From contig JACDGR010000271.1 in the NCBI GenBank assembly GCA_013821525.1, positions 1 to 5,117 on the forward strand: a stretch of 5,117 bases of DNA, written 5' to 3'. Below the pieces are notes generated by a model. That model ran no database searches, had not been told where the DNA came from, and saw only the letters and a program-made list of their open reading frames with translations. The stretch is from Actinomycetota bacterium (lineage in GTDB: Bacteria > Actinomycetota > Thermoleophilia > Gaiellales > Gaiellaceae). The position numbers were made by a program, and so were the translations under genes. Shown here in pieces: positions 1-5,117 of this stretch (its first letter is position 1; every line of letters begins with the position of its first letter).

Positions 1-1
1 G

Positions 2-1105
2 ATCACGACCGGACTCGTCGTCGTCGCGGGGGAGATGACCACCGAGACCTACATCGACATTCCGCGCCTCGTTCGCGAGACGGTGAAGGGGATCGGCTAT
101 ACGCGCGCCAAGTACGGATTCGACGCCGAGACCTGCGGTGTGATCGTCGCCATCGACGAGCAGTCGCCGGACATCGCGCAGGGCATCGACAACGCATACG
201 AGCTCTCGCACGACCAGAGCGGCGACGATCCGCTCGATCGCGTCGGCGCGGGCGACCAGGGAATGATGTTCGGGTACGCGTCGAACGAGACGCGCGAGTT
301 GATGCCGCTGCCGATCATGCTGGCGCATCGCATCACGAAGCGGTTGTCGGAGGTGCGCAAGGCCGACGTGCTCCCCTACCTCCGCCCGGACGGCAAGGCG
401 CAGGTGTCGATCCGTTACGACGTCGACGCCGACGGCAAGCAGGTTCCCGTCGCGATCGAACGGGTGCTGATCTCCACTCAGCACCGCGAAGGCCTCGATC
501 CGCAGGCGATGATCAAGCCCGATCTGATCGAGCAGGTGCTCCGTCCGATCCTCCCGAAGGATCTGTACGACGAGAAGCAGCTCGACGACCCCGACTTCGT
601 CTACGTGAACCCGACCGGCAAGTTCGTGATCGGCGGCCCGATGGGTGACACGGGGCTGACCGGCCGCAAGATCATCGTCGACACCTACGGGGGCTCGGCG
701 CCGCACGGTGGCGGCGCGTTCTCCGGGAAGGATCCGACCAAGGTCGACCGCTCCGCCGCCTACGCGGCGCGCTATGTCGCGAAGAACATCGTCGCTGCGG
801 GGCTCGCCGACCGCTGTCAGGTGCAGGTCGCTTACGCGATCGGCGTCGCGCATCCCTTCTCGATCCTCGTCGAGACGTTCGGGACGAACAAGGTGGGAAC
901 CGAGAAGATCGACGAGCTCGTCAAGGAGCACTTCGACCTGCGGCCCGCGGCGATCCTGCGCGACCTCGACCTGCGGCGGCCGATCTACCAGAAGACCGCC
1001 GCGTACGGCCACTTCGGTCGCGACGACCACGACTTCACGTGGGAGCGCACCGACAAGGCTGACGCGCTCCGCGCAGCCGCCGGGCTCGCCGCCGTCACGG
1101 CGTAG
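2..1105 (+). CDS. metK: S-adenosylmethionine synthetase (methionine adenosyltransferase), 5'-truncated by window edge
   Basis: The enzyme makes S-adenosylmethionine from methionine and ATP in the cytosol, releasing phosphate and pyrophosphate; it supplies the main methyl donor. The open frame runs from base 2 to the TAG at 1103-1105 and shows 367 residues. The ATG at base 35 is internal: the codons before it read ITTGLVVVAGE, which is the normal family sequence before MTTETYIDI. About 35-45 N-terminal residues, including the family's TEGHPDK-type ATP-binding motif, are therefore off the left edge. Visible signatures, in fragment numbering, are GAGDQGMMFGYA at residue 82 onward, the GGPMGDTGLTGRK segment near residue 211 and the glycine-rich GGGAFSGKD loop at 236-244, followed by the expected KVDRSAAY. 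The C-terminus is intact, with the HFGR and WE residues common near the end. No frameshift or missing key residue is seen. Downstream lies the duplicated hairpin element, a likely transcript end. Identification is secure. Confidence 0.97.
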   Translation: MTTGLVVVAGEMTTETYIDIPRLVRETVKGIGYTRAKYGFDAETCGVIVAIDEQSPDIAQGIDNAYELSHDQSGDDPLDRVGAGDQGMMFGYASNETRELMPLPIMLAHRITKRLSEVRKADVLPYLRPDGKAQVSIRYDVDADGKQVPVAIERVLISTQHREGLDPQAMIKPDLIEQVLRPILPKDLYDEKQLDDPDFVYVNPTGKFVIGGPMGDTGLTGRKIIVDTYGGSAPHGGGAFSGKDPTKVDRSAAYAARYVAKNIVAAGLADRCQVQVAYAIGVAHPFSILVETFGTNKVGTEKIDELVKEHFDLRPAAILRDLDLRRPIYQKTAAYGHFGRDDHDFTWERTDKADALRAAAGLAAVTA

Positions 1106-1114
1106 CCGGAGTCA

Positions 1115-1169
1115 GCACGGGCGCGTAACCCTACGACCTGGTATGAACCTGGTTCGTGGGTTAGACGTT
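1115..1169. repeat. Copy 1 of a 66-bp-period imperfect palindromic repeat, candidate terminator of metK
   Basis: This 55-bp unit matches the unit at 1181-1235 at 46 of 55 positions without gaps, by hand alignment. It begins 9 bp after the metK stop. Within it TAACCC (1126-1131) pairs with GGGTTA (1158-1163). An inner ACCTGGT (1136-1142) pairs with ACCTGGT (1147-1153) except for a central T-T mismatch, leaving an ATGA loop. The position between two convergent genes suggests a transcription end or an RNA 3' structure. No T-run follows, so it is not a textbook intrinsic terminator. It could also be a member of a dispersed intergenic repeat family, which the window alone cannot show. Confidence 0.75.
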
Positions 1170-1180
1170 TCGGGCGAGTC

Positions 1181-1235
1181 GCACGAGTGCGTGACCCTGC
1201 GACCTGGTCTGAACCTGGTTCAAGGGTCCGACGTT
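1181..1235. repeat. Copy 2 of the palindromic repeat, candidate terminator of the dtxR-type gene
   Basis: This is the second copy of the unit, in the same orientation and ending 4 bp before the 3' end of the minus-strand repressor gene. The outer stem is GACCCT (1193-1198) with AGGGTC (1223-1228). The inner stem is ACCTGGT (1202-1208) with ACCTGGT (1213-1219) around a CTGA loop. Relative to copy 1, the outer-stem pair A1127-T1162 has become G1193-C1228, so both bases changed and pairing was kept. A further change, T1157 to A1223, creates an extra pair with T1198. These changes favour a conserved fold over chance duplication. Near-symmetry would let each copy act on transcripts from either side. 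Confidence 0.75.
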
Positions 1236-1239
1236 CGGA

Positions 1240-1926
1240 CTAGGCCGCGCGCTTGACGTACAGGCCCGCTGCGGCTTTCTCGCCGATCGACTTCTCGCCG
1301 CCGTCGACCGAGACGCGCAGCTGTCCCGCCGCCGGCTCGGCTGCGCGCAGCTCGACCTGCGTCCCCGGGACGAGCCCCTCGCCGTAGAACCAGTGCAGGA
1401 GGTCGCCGTCGTGCTCGGCCAGGCGCACGATCGTCGCGCGGATGCCCGGCTCGAGCTCGGAGAGCGGTTCGAGATCGCGGTTCTCTGCCTGCTCGACGTC
1501 CGGGTCGACAGGCCAGCCGTGCGGGCAACGCTCGGGGTACCCGAGCTTCTCCTCGATTCGCTCGACCATGTCGTCGGTGAAGGTGCCGCCGAGCTCGTCG
1601 GCGTGCACGTGTGCTTCGGCGGCGGTGTAGCCCATGAAATCGGTCAGGAGCCGCTCGATGATGCGGTGCTTGCGAACGACCTTGCGCGCCCGCTCGGCCC
1701 CGGTCGGGGTCAGGATCGCCTCCTTCTGCTCGCCGCGCTCGACGAGGCCGTCGGCCTCGAGGCGCTTCAGCATCTCGCCGGCCGAGGCGCGGGAGACACC
1801 GAGCATCTCGGCGACCCGCGAGGCGAGAGTGGGTGAGCCGGTCGTCTGGGGCCGGTATTCCCCAATCGGAAAGGCCAGGAAGTAGATCGTCTCCAGGTAC
1901 TCGTCAGCGTCGTGGCCGGCCGGCAT
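1240..1926 (-). CDS. DtxR/MntR-family metal-dependent transcriptional repressor with C-terminal FeoA/SH3-like domain
   Basis: This 228-residue protein has the usual length for a three-domain DtxR-type repressor. Residues about 5-75 form the winged HTH, with helix-turn-helix near 33-62 (recognition helix around SRASAGEMLKRLE). Residues about 76-140 form the dimerisation and metal domain, ending in the family motif CPHGWPV (134-140). Residues about 157-228 resemble a FeoA/SH3-like domain (GEGLVPGTQVEL). Ungapped comparison with C. diphtheriae DtxR places the ancillary ligands H79, E83 and H98 at H87, E91 and H106. The primary ligands M10, C102, E105 and H106 fall on E9, D110, G113 and G114, so the primary site is altered. 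E9 and E12 resemble the MntR pattern. An insertion of about nine residues (around 19-30) follows helix 1. The frame stays open far upstream through the antisense of the transporter gene, but the family N-terminus matches the ATG at 1926-1924. The gene is divergent from the ZIP gene with 42 bp between starts. Metal specificity (Mn, Fe or Zn) cannot be decided from sequence. Confidence 0.92.
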   Translation of the reverse strand: MPAGHDADEYLETIYFLAFPIGEYRPQTTGSPTLASRVAEMLGVSRASAGEMLKRLEADGLVERGEQKEAILTPTGAERARKVVRKHRIIERLLTDFMGYTAAEAHVHADELGGTFTDDMVERIEEKLGYPERCPHGWPVDPDVEQAENRDLEPLSELEPGIRATIVRLAEHDGDLLHWFYGEGLVPGTQVELRAAEPAAGQLRVSVDGGEKSIGEKAAAGLYVKRAA

Positions 1927-1930
1927 GAGG

Positions 1931-1959
1931 TCGACTGTACCCTCGACCCCCTGTAAGGT
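1931..1959 (+). promoter_or_regulatory. Possible promoter of the ZIP transporter gene
   Basis: TCGACT (1931-1936) matches 4 of 6 bases of the -35 consensus. It is followed after exactly 17 bp by TAAGGT (1954-1959), which fits TANNNT. Transcription would begin at about 1966-1969, giving a leaderless message, and the inverted repeat would cover the -10. However, the same bases provide a good Shine-Dalgarno, which would be useless in a leaderless message. If a leader exists, the promoter must lie further upstream, inside the repressor gene's 5' end. The two readings exclude each other. Confidence 0.3.
1934..1939 (-). promoter_or_regulatory. Possible -10 element (TACAGT) of the dtxR-type gene
   Basis: On the minus strand TACAGT fits the actinobacterial TANNNT pattern and lies 7 nt before the ATG at 1926. 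That would make the transcript leaderless or nearly so, which is common in actinobacteria. The nearest purine-rich stretch (GAGGG) lies about 13 nt from the start, rather far for a Shine-Dalgarno. No good -35 match is visible at the right spacing, so this is a weak call. Confidence 0.3.
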
Positions 1960-1969
1960 GAGCCTTACA
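1952..1969. promoter_or_regulatory. Perfect 7-bp inverted repeat resembling a DtxR box, candidate operator of the divergent pair
   Basis: TGTAAGG (1952-1958) and CCTTACA (1963-1969) are exact reverse complements around TGAG. The central 14 bases, TAAGGTGAGCCTTA, match 11 of 14 positions of the DtxR consensus TTAGGTTAGCCTAA as I recall it. The site sits between a DtxR-type gene and a metal transporter gene, which is where such a repressor would be expected to bind. It lies 25 bp from the repressor's start codon and its right arm takes in the A of the transporter's ATG. Occupancy would block transcription start at the transporter and could also affect the repressor's own promoter. Confidence 0.75.
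1956..1961 (+). promoter_or_regulatory. Shine-Dalgarno (AGGTGA) of the ZIP gene, embedded in the inverted repeat
   Basis: AGGTGA is a full match to part of the anti-Shine-Dalgarno complement (AGGAGGTGA) and is spaced 7 nt from the ATG at 1969, which supports that start. AGG lies in the left arm of the 7-bp inverted repeat and TGA in its loop. If a leader is transcribed, an RNA hairpin could partly hide the ribosome site and the A of AUG. Confidence 0.55.
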
Positions 1970-2802
1970 TGAGTACGACGCAGACGTTGATCCTCGGCGC
2001 GATCGCCGGATTCACGATCTACCTGGGACTCCCGCTCGGCCGCGTCGGCGGCACGTCGGTCGCGCTCCGCGCCGCCCTGACCGCGTTCGCGACGGGGATC
2101 CTGCTGTTCCTCTTCTGGGATGTTCTCTCCCACGGGGTCGAGCCGGTCGAGAGCGCCGTCTCCGATCACCGCTGGGGCCGCGTCGCCGAGCTGGCCCCGC
2201 TCCTCGCCGGGGGCTTCGTGCTCGGAATGATGAGCCTCGTCTACTACGACCGCTGGATGACGAACAAGCGCGCGACCCCGCTCGTCGGCCCGGGCGCGGC
2301 CGCGGTCGACGAGTTCGAGCGCCGGGGCTGGATCGAATCGCTGACGCCCGGCCGCCGCCTCGCGCTCCTGATCGCCGTCGGCATCGGGCTGCACAACTTC
2401 GGGGAAGGGCTCGCGATCGGGCAGGCCGCGGCCGCCAACGAGGTGTCGCTGGCGCTCGTGCTGATCATCGGCTTCGCGCTCCACAACGCCACAGAAGGCT
2501 TCGGCATCGTCGGGCCGACGGCCGGAGAGGTCGAGCGACCGAGCTGGGGCTTCCTCGGGCTGATGGGCCTGATCGGCGGCGGACCGACCTTCGTCGGCAC
2601 GGTGATCGGCCAGGCGTGGGTGAGCACCGCGCTCGAAGTTGTGTTCTTCGCGGTCGCCGCGGGGTCGATCCTCTACGTCGTCGCCCAGCTGCTCGAAGTG
2701 TGTCGTCGGTACAACCGCCCGGTCGTCGTCGCCTGGATGCTCCTCGTCGGGCTCGGCCTCGGGCTCGCGACCGATTTCGTGCTCGTCGCCGCCGGCGCGT
2801 AG
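1969..2802 (+). CDS. ZIP-family divalent metal transporter
   Basis: A 277-residue inner-membrane protein with about eight hydrophobic segments, roughly at 5-24, 35-54, 74-93, 130-151, 157-180, 193-215, 219-242 and 251-275. The two ZIP metal-site helices are clear: HNFGEGLAIG at 142-151 (H142, N143, E146) and HNATEGFGI at 172-180 (H172, N173, E176). These positions form the binuclear metal centre in characterised ZIP proteins. A GGGPTFVG stretch (203-210) marks the sixth segment. ZIP proteins usually carry Zn, Fe or Mn into the cytosol; which ion is used here is not readable. The loop between the third and fourth segments (about 95-128) lacks the histidine-rich cluster seen in many ZIPs. The ATG has a well-placed AGGTGA and is the first start after the divergent gap. 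The DtxR-box-like site over this start suggests repression when metal is plentiful. The membrane protein gene follows after 30 bp in the same frame. Confidence 0.93.
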   Translation: MSTTQTLILGAIAGFTIYLGLPLGRVGGTSVALRAALTAFATGILLFLFWDVLSHGVEPVESAVSDHRWGRVAELAPLLAGGFVLGMMSLVYYDRWMTNKRATPLVGPGAAAVDEFERRGWIESLTPGRRLALLIAVGIGLHNFGEGLAIGQAAAANEVSLALVLIIGFALHNATEGFGIVGPTAGEVERPSWGFLGLMGLIGGGPTFVGTVIGQAWVSTALEVVFFAVAAGSILYVVAQLLEVCRRYNRPVVVAWMLLVGLGLGLATDFVLVAAGA

Positions 2803-2832
2803 TCCACCCGCCCCGGCATCCTTCTGGGCCTA

Positions 2833-3780
2833 GTGGGTCACTTCTTTCACGCGGTCGGCGTCTTCTTCCACCATCTGGCGGCGGTGCGCTGGGAGTTCCT
2901 GGGGCTCGCGATCGCCTGCCACGTGATCAAGCTGGTCTTCCGCGCAAGGGCCTGGCGGGCGATCGTCCAGGCGGCCTACCCGGAGCAGCGGTTGAAGTTC
3001 CGCTCGGCGTTCGGTGCGTACGTCGCAGGCGTCGGCGTGAACTCGGTCGTGCCGGCGCGCGGCGGCGATGTCGTCAAGATGTATCTCGTCAAGCAGCGGA
3101 TCACGGACGCCAGCTACGCCACGCTCGCGCCGACGCTGATCGTCGAGACGCTGTTCGATTTTGCGACGTCGAGCATCCTGATCGCCTGGGCGCTCGCGAC
3201 CGGAGTGCTGCCCACGCACCAGCTCTACTCACGGCTCCCGACCGTCGATTGGAAGTTCTTCCTGCGCCACGAGCACTTCACGCTGATCCTGCTCGGCGTG
3301 CTGGCAGTGGTCGGTGTCGTCGCAATCGTGTGGACGCGACGACGGGTCGACGGCTTTCGCGAGCACGTGGCGCGCGGCTTCACGATCCTGCACGACCGTC
3401 CGCGATTCCTCCGCAGCGTGATCCTCCCGCAGACGATCTCGTGGGTCTTCCGGATCGCGACGCTGTTCTTCTTCCTGAAGGCCTTCGGTGTGCCTGCGAC
3501 GATTCACAACGCGCTGCTCGTGCAGGTGGTCGATTCGCTTGCCACGCTCTTCCCGGCTACGCCCGGGGGCGCCGGAACCAAGCAGGGGCTCACCGAGTTC
3601 CTGTTCCGCGGCCGCGGCGTCGGGCACACGTTGCTGCTCGCCTTCAGCGTCGGCATGAACATCGCGCTGACCGTCGCGAACCTGATTCTCGGCATCGCCG
3701 CGATCGGGCTGATGGCCAAGACCCTGTCGTTCAAGAAGCTACGCCAGCGGTCGCAGGCCGAGCAAGAGCAGCCGGCCTGA
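2833..3780 (+). CDS. Integral membrane protein of the lysylphosphatidylglycerol synthase TM / UPF0104 (flippase-like) family
   Basis: A 315-residue polytopic protein, about the usual size of stand-alone UPF0104 members. It has the family's two recognisable loops: VVPARGGDVVKMYLVK (72-87), equivalent to the usual P-x-R-x-G-E/D segment, and FPATPGGAGTKQG (240-252), equivalent to the conserved PGG-x-G motif. Hydrophobic segments lie near 22-37, 95-123, 148-167, 196-217, 224-241 and 265-295, with a short basic/polar cytoplasmic-type tail (300-315). Related MprF N-terminal domains flip lysyl-phosphatidylglycerol; no aminoacyl-transferase domain is present, so a lipid or glycolipid transport role is only an inference. 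The start is given as GTG 2833. It has no convincing Shine-Dalgarno, and GTG 2884 is the next in-frame option but would cut the first conserved hydrophobic stretch. The stop TGA shares its last base with the ATG of priA, pointing to translational coupling. Confidence 0.85.
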   Translation: MGHFFHAVGVFFHHLAAVRWEFLGLAIACHVIKLVFRARAWRAIVQAAYPEQRLKFRSAFGAYVAGVGVNSVVPARGGDVVKMYLVKQRITDASYATLAPTLIVETLFDFATSSILIAWALATGVLPTHQLYSRLPTVDWKFFLRHEHFTLILLGVLAVVGVVAIVWTRRRVDGFREHVARGFTILHDRPRFLRSVILPQTISWVFRIATLFFFLKAFGVPATIHNALLVQVVDSLATLFPATPGGAGTKQGLTEFLFRGRGVGHTLLLAFSVGMNIALTVANLILGIAAIGLMAKTLSFKKLRQRSQAEQEQPA

Positions 3781-5117
3781 TGCCCTACGCAGCGGTCTAC
3801 CCCCTCGTGACCGCACGGGCGGTCGCGCGCGAGTTCACCTACGAGGTCGAGCCTGGCGTCAAGGTCGGGTCGATCGTGCGGATCCCGTTCGGCCGCGCCC
3901 GCGCGCGCGGGATCGTCGTGTCGCTGCACGACGCGCCGCCGCCCGGGGTCGACGCGCGCCCGATCGACGGCGTGCTCGGCGAGATCCCTGCGAGCCTCGT
4001 CGAGCTTGCGCTCTGGATCGCCGACTACTACGGCTCGACTCCGGCCCGGGCGCTCGCACTTGTCGCACCCGAGTCGCCGAAGCGGCGGAAGGAGCAGGCG
4101 CCGCCGGGCGAGCGCCAGTCGCTCTCGGGTGAGGACGAGCCGCTCGAGCTGTCGCCGACGCAGGTCGCCTCGGTCGCGCGGATCGTCGAGGCGATGGACG
4201 CGGGCGCGGGCAACCTCCTGCTGTACGGCGCAACAGGCTCCGGCAAGACCGAGGTCTACCTGCAGGCGTGTGCTGCGGCGCTCGAGCGCGGGCTCGGCGC
4301 GATCGTGCTCGTGCCGGAGATCGCGCTTGCACCGCAAACGGTCGGCCGTGTGCGTGCGCGGTTTGGAGAGCGGGTCGCGATCCTTCACTCAGCCCTCACC
4401 GACGCGGAGCGGCGCGACGAGCGCGCGCGGATCGCGAGCGGGGAGGCGCGGATCGTCGTCGGCGCAAGGTCGGCGATCTTCGCCCCGATTCGCGGGCTCG
4501 GTCTGATCATCGTCGACGAGGAGCACGACCAGTCGTACAAGCAGGACTCGGATCCGCGCTACGACGCGCGTACCGTTGCTGCGAAGCGCGCGTCGATCGA
4601 GGGTGCGGTAGCGGTGTACGGGTCGGCGACGCCGCGCCCCGAGAGCTGGGCCGCGCTGGAGCGACTCGAGCTCGGCGGCCGCCTCGGTGCTCGTCTGCCG
4701 CCGGTCACCGTGATCGACCTGCGGCGCGAGGCGGGCTATCCGCTCTCGGCACCGCTGCTCGATGCGTTGCGCCGCGTCGCGGAGAACCGCGGCAAGGCGA
4801 TCCTGATGCTGAACAGGCGCGGGATCGCGCCGGCGCTGCATTGCCGCGCGTGCGGTACGACGATCCGCTGTCCGAACTGCGACGTCTCGCTCGTCCTGCA
4901 CGGGGATACGTCGATGCGCTGCCACCACTGTGGCTTTGAGCGCGGGTTGCCGTCGAACTGCCCGACCTGCGAGTCGCCCGACCTCGCGCGCCTCGGCGCC
5001 GGAACGCAGAAGCTCGAGCGCGAGCTCGAGCGCGAGTTGCCGGAGCTCGAGCTGATCCGCCTAGACGCCGACGCGGTTGCAAAGCCGGAGCAGATGGCGA
5101 TCTCGCTTCGCCGCTTC
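3780..5117 (+). CDS. priA: Primosomal protein N' (replication restart DNA helicase PriA), 3'-truncated by window edge
   Basis: PriA recognises stalled forks and reloads the replicative helicase. The 446 visible codons start at ATG 3780 and stay open to the edge; the family is usually about 650-730 residues. Order seen: N-terminal 3'-DNA-binding domain (about 1-105, starting YAAVYPLVTARAV); a charged linker; a helicase core with Walker A GATGSGKT (150-157, K156); LVPEIAL; Walker B DEEH (246-249); YGSATPRPES; and LNRRGIAP. The zinc-binding module has eight cysteines (355, 358, 364, 367, 381, 384, 394, 397). Their spacing of 3-6-3-14-3-10-3 is almost that of the E. coli protein. The GAGTQKLERELE segment opens helicase lobe 2, most of which is missing. 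All helicase motifs that can be seen are intact, unlike the PriA of Mycobacterium and relatives, which lacks them. The start overlaps the preceding stop as TGATG. Confidence 0.97.
   Translation, partial: MPYAAVYPLVTARAVAREFTYEVEPGVKVGSIVRIPFGRARARGIVVSLHDAPPPGVDARPIDGVLGEIPASLVELALWIADYYGSTPARALALVAPESPKRRKEQAPPGERQSLSGEDEPLELSPTQVASVARIVEAMDAGAGNLLLYGATGSGKTEVYLQACAAALERGLGAIVLVPEIALAPQTVGRVRARFGERVAILHSALTDAERRDERARIASGEARIVVGARSAIFAPIRGLGLIIVDEEHDQSYKQDSDPRYDARTVAAKRASIEGAVAVYGSATPRPESWAALERLELGGRLGARLPPVTVIDLRREAGYPLSAPLLDALRRVAENRGKAILMLNRRGIAPALHCRACGTTIRCPNCDVSLVLHGDTSMRCHHCGFERGLPSNCPTCESPDLARLGAGTQKLERELERELPELELIRLDADAVAKPEQMAISLRRF

Noticed and set aside
35..37. ATG at base 35 as the start of metK.
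   Set aside because: The in-frame codons upstream match conserved MetK sequence, so the gene continues past the left edge.
708..1256. A plus-strand frame overlapping the metK end whose product repeats a VTLRPG-type segment.
   Set aside because: The peptide repeat is only the translation of the duplicated hairpin DNA at 1115-1235; the rest is out-of-frame metK.
1927..2484. A minus-strand open frame extending the repressor upstream by 186 codons.
   Set aside because: It runs antisense through the ZIP gene, its translation is low-complexity charged sequence, and the family's N-terminal helix begins right after the ATG at 1926. Such open frames are usual opposite GC-rich genes.
3504..4388. Long open frames opposite the UPF0104 and priA genes (also around 4006-4939 on the plus strand in another frame).
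   Set aside because: They are arginine- and alanine-rich shadow translations overlapping well-identified genes, with no family features.
5013..5036. Two exact tandem copies of CTCGAGCGCGAG.
   Set aside because: They encode the LERELERE stretch of PriA just after GTQK, where the family normally has a charged helix. Codon bias in a GC-rich genome explains the DNA repeat.

Overview
The window is a GC-rich, densely coded piece of bacterial chromosome. Codon usage (almost entirely G/C third positions), the style of the proteins and the metK/priA neighbourhood point to an actinomycetote. A deep-branching lineage such as Thermoleophilia fits best, but that assignment is inferred and no marker here proves it. 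Five protein genes are present and both window edges cut a gene.

Layout. Bases 2-1105 (+) hold most of metK (S-adenosylmethionine synthetase), with its N-terminus off the left edge. Bases 1106-1239 lie between two convergent gene ends and contain two copies, 66 bp apart, of a roughly 55-bp imperfectly palindromic element. Bases 1240-1926 (-) encode a DtxR/MntR-type metal-dependent repressor with an HTH domain, a dimerisation/metal domain and a C-terminal FeoA/SH3-like domain. A 42-bp divergent gap separates it from a ZIP-family metal transporter (1969-2802, +). That gap carries a perfect 7-bp inverted repeat resembling the DtxR box, which also contains the transporter's Shine-Dalgarno and the first base of its ATG. 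A polytopic membrane protein of the lysylphosphatidylglycerol-synthase-TM/UPF0104 family follows (2833-3780, +). Its stop codon overlaps the start of priA (3780 to the right edge, +), which is cut after 446 codons.

How the genes fit together. metK and priA are housekeeping genes that sit close together in many actinobacteria. Here they are separated by a metal-homeostasis pair (repressor plus ZIP transporter) and a lipid-handling membrane protein. The repressor and transporter form a compact divergent module with one shared candidate operator, so metal-responsive control of the transporter, and probably of the repressor itself, is the simplest reading. The membrane protein and priA are probably co-transcribed downstream of the transporter, because the gaps are 30 bp and -1 bp. 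This would place a replication-restart helicase in the same transcription unit as a metal transporter unless an internal promoter exists.

The items most worth a second look are the operator/hairpin over the transporter start, the duplicated hairpin element with a compensatory base change, and the altered primary metal site of the repressor. No RNA genes, CRISPR arrays, insertion sequences or prophage genes were seen.
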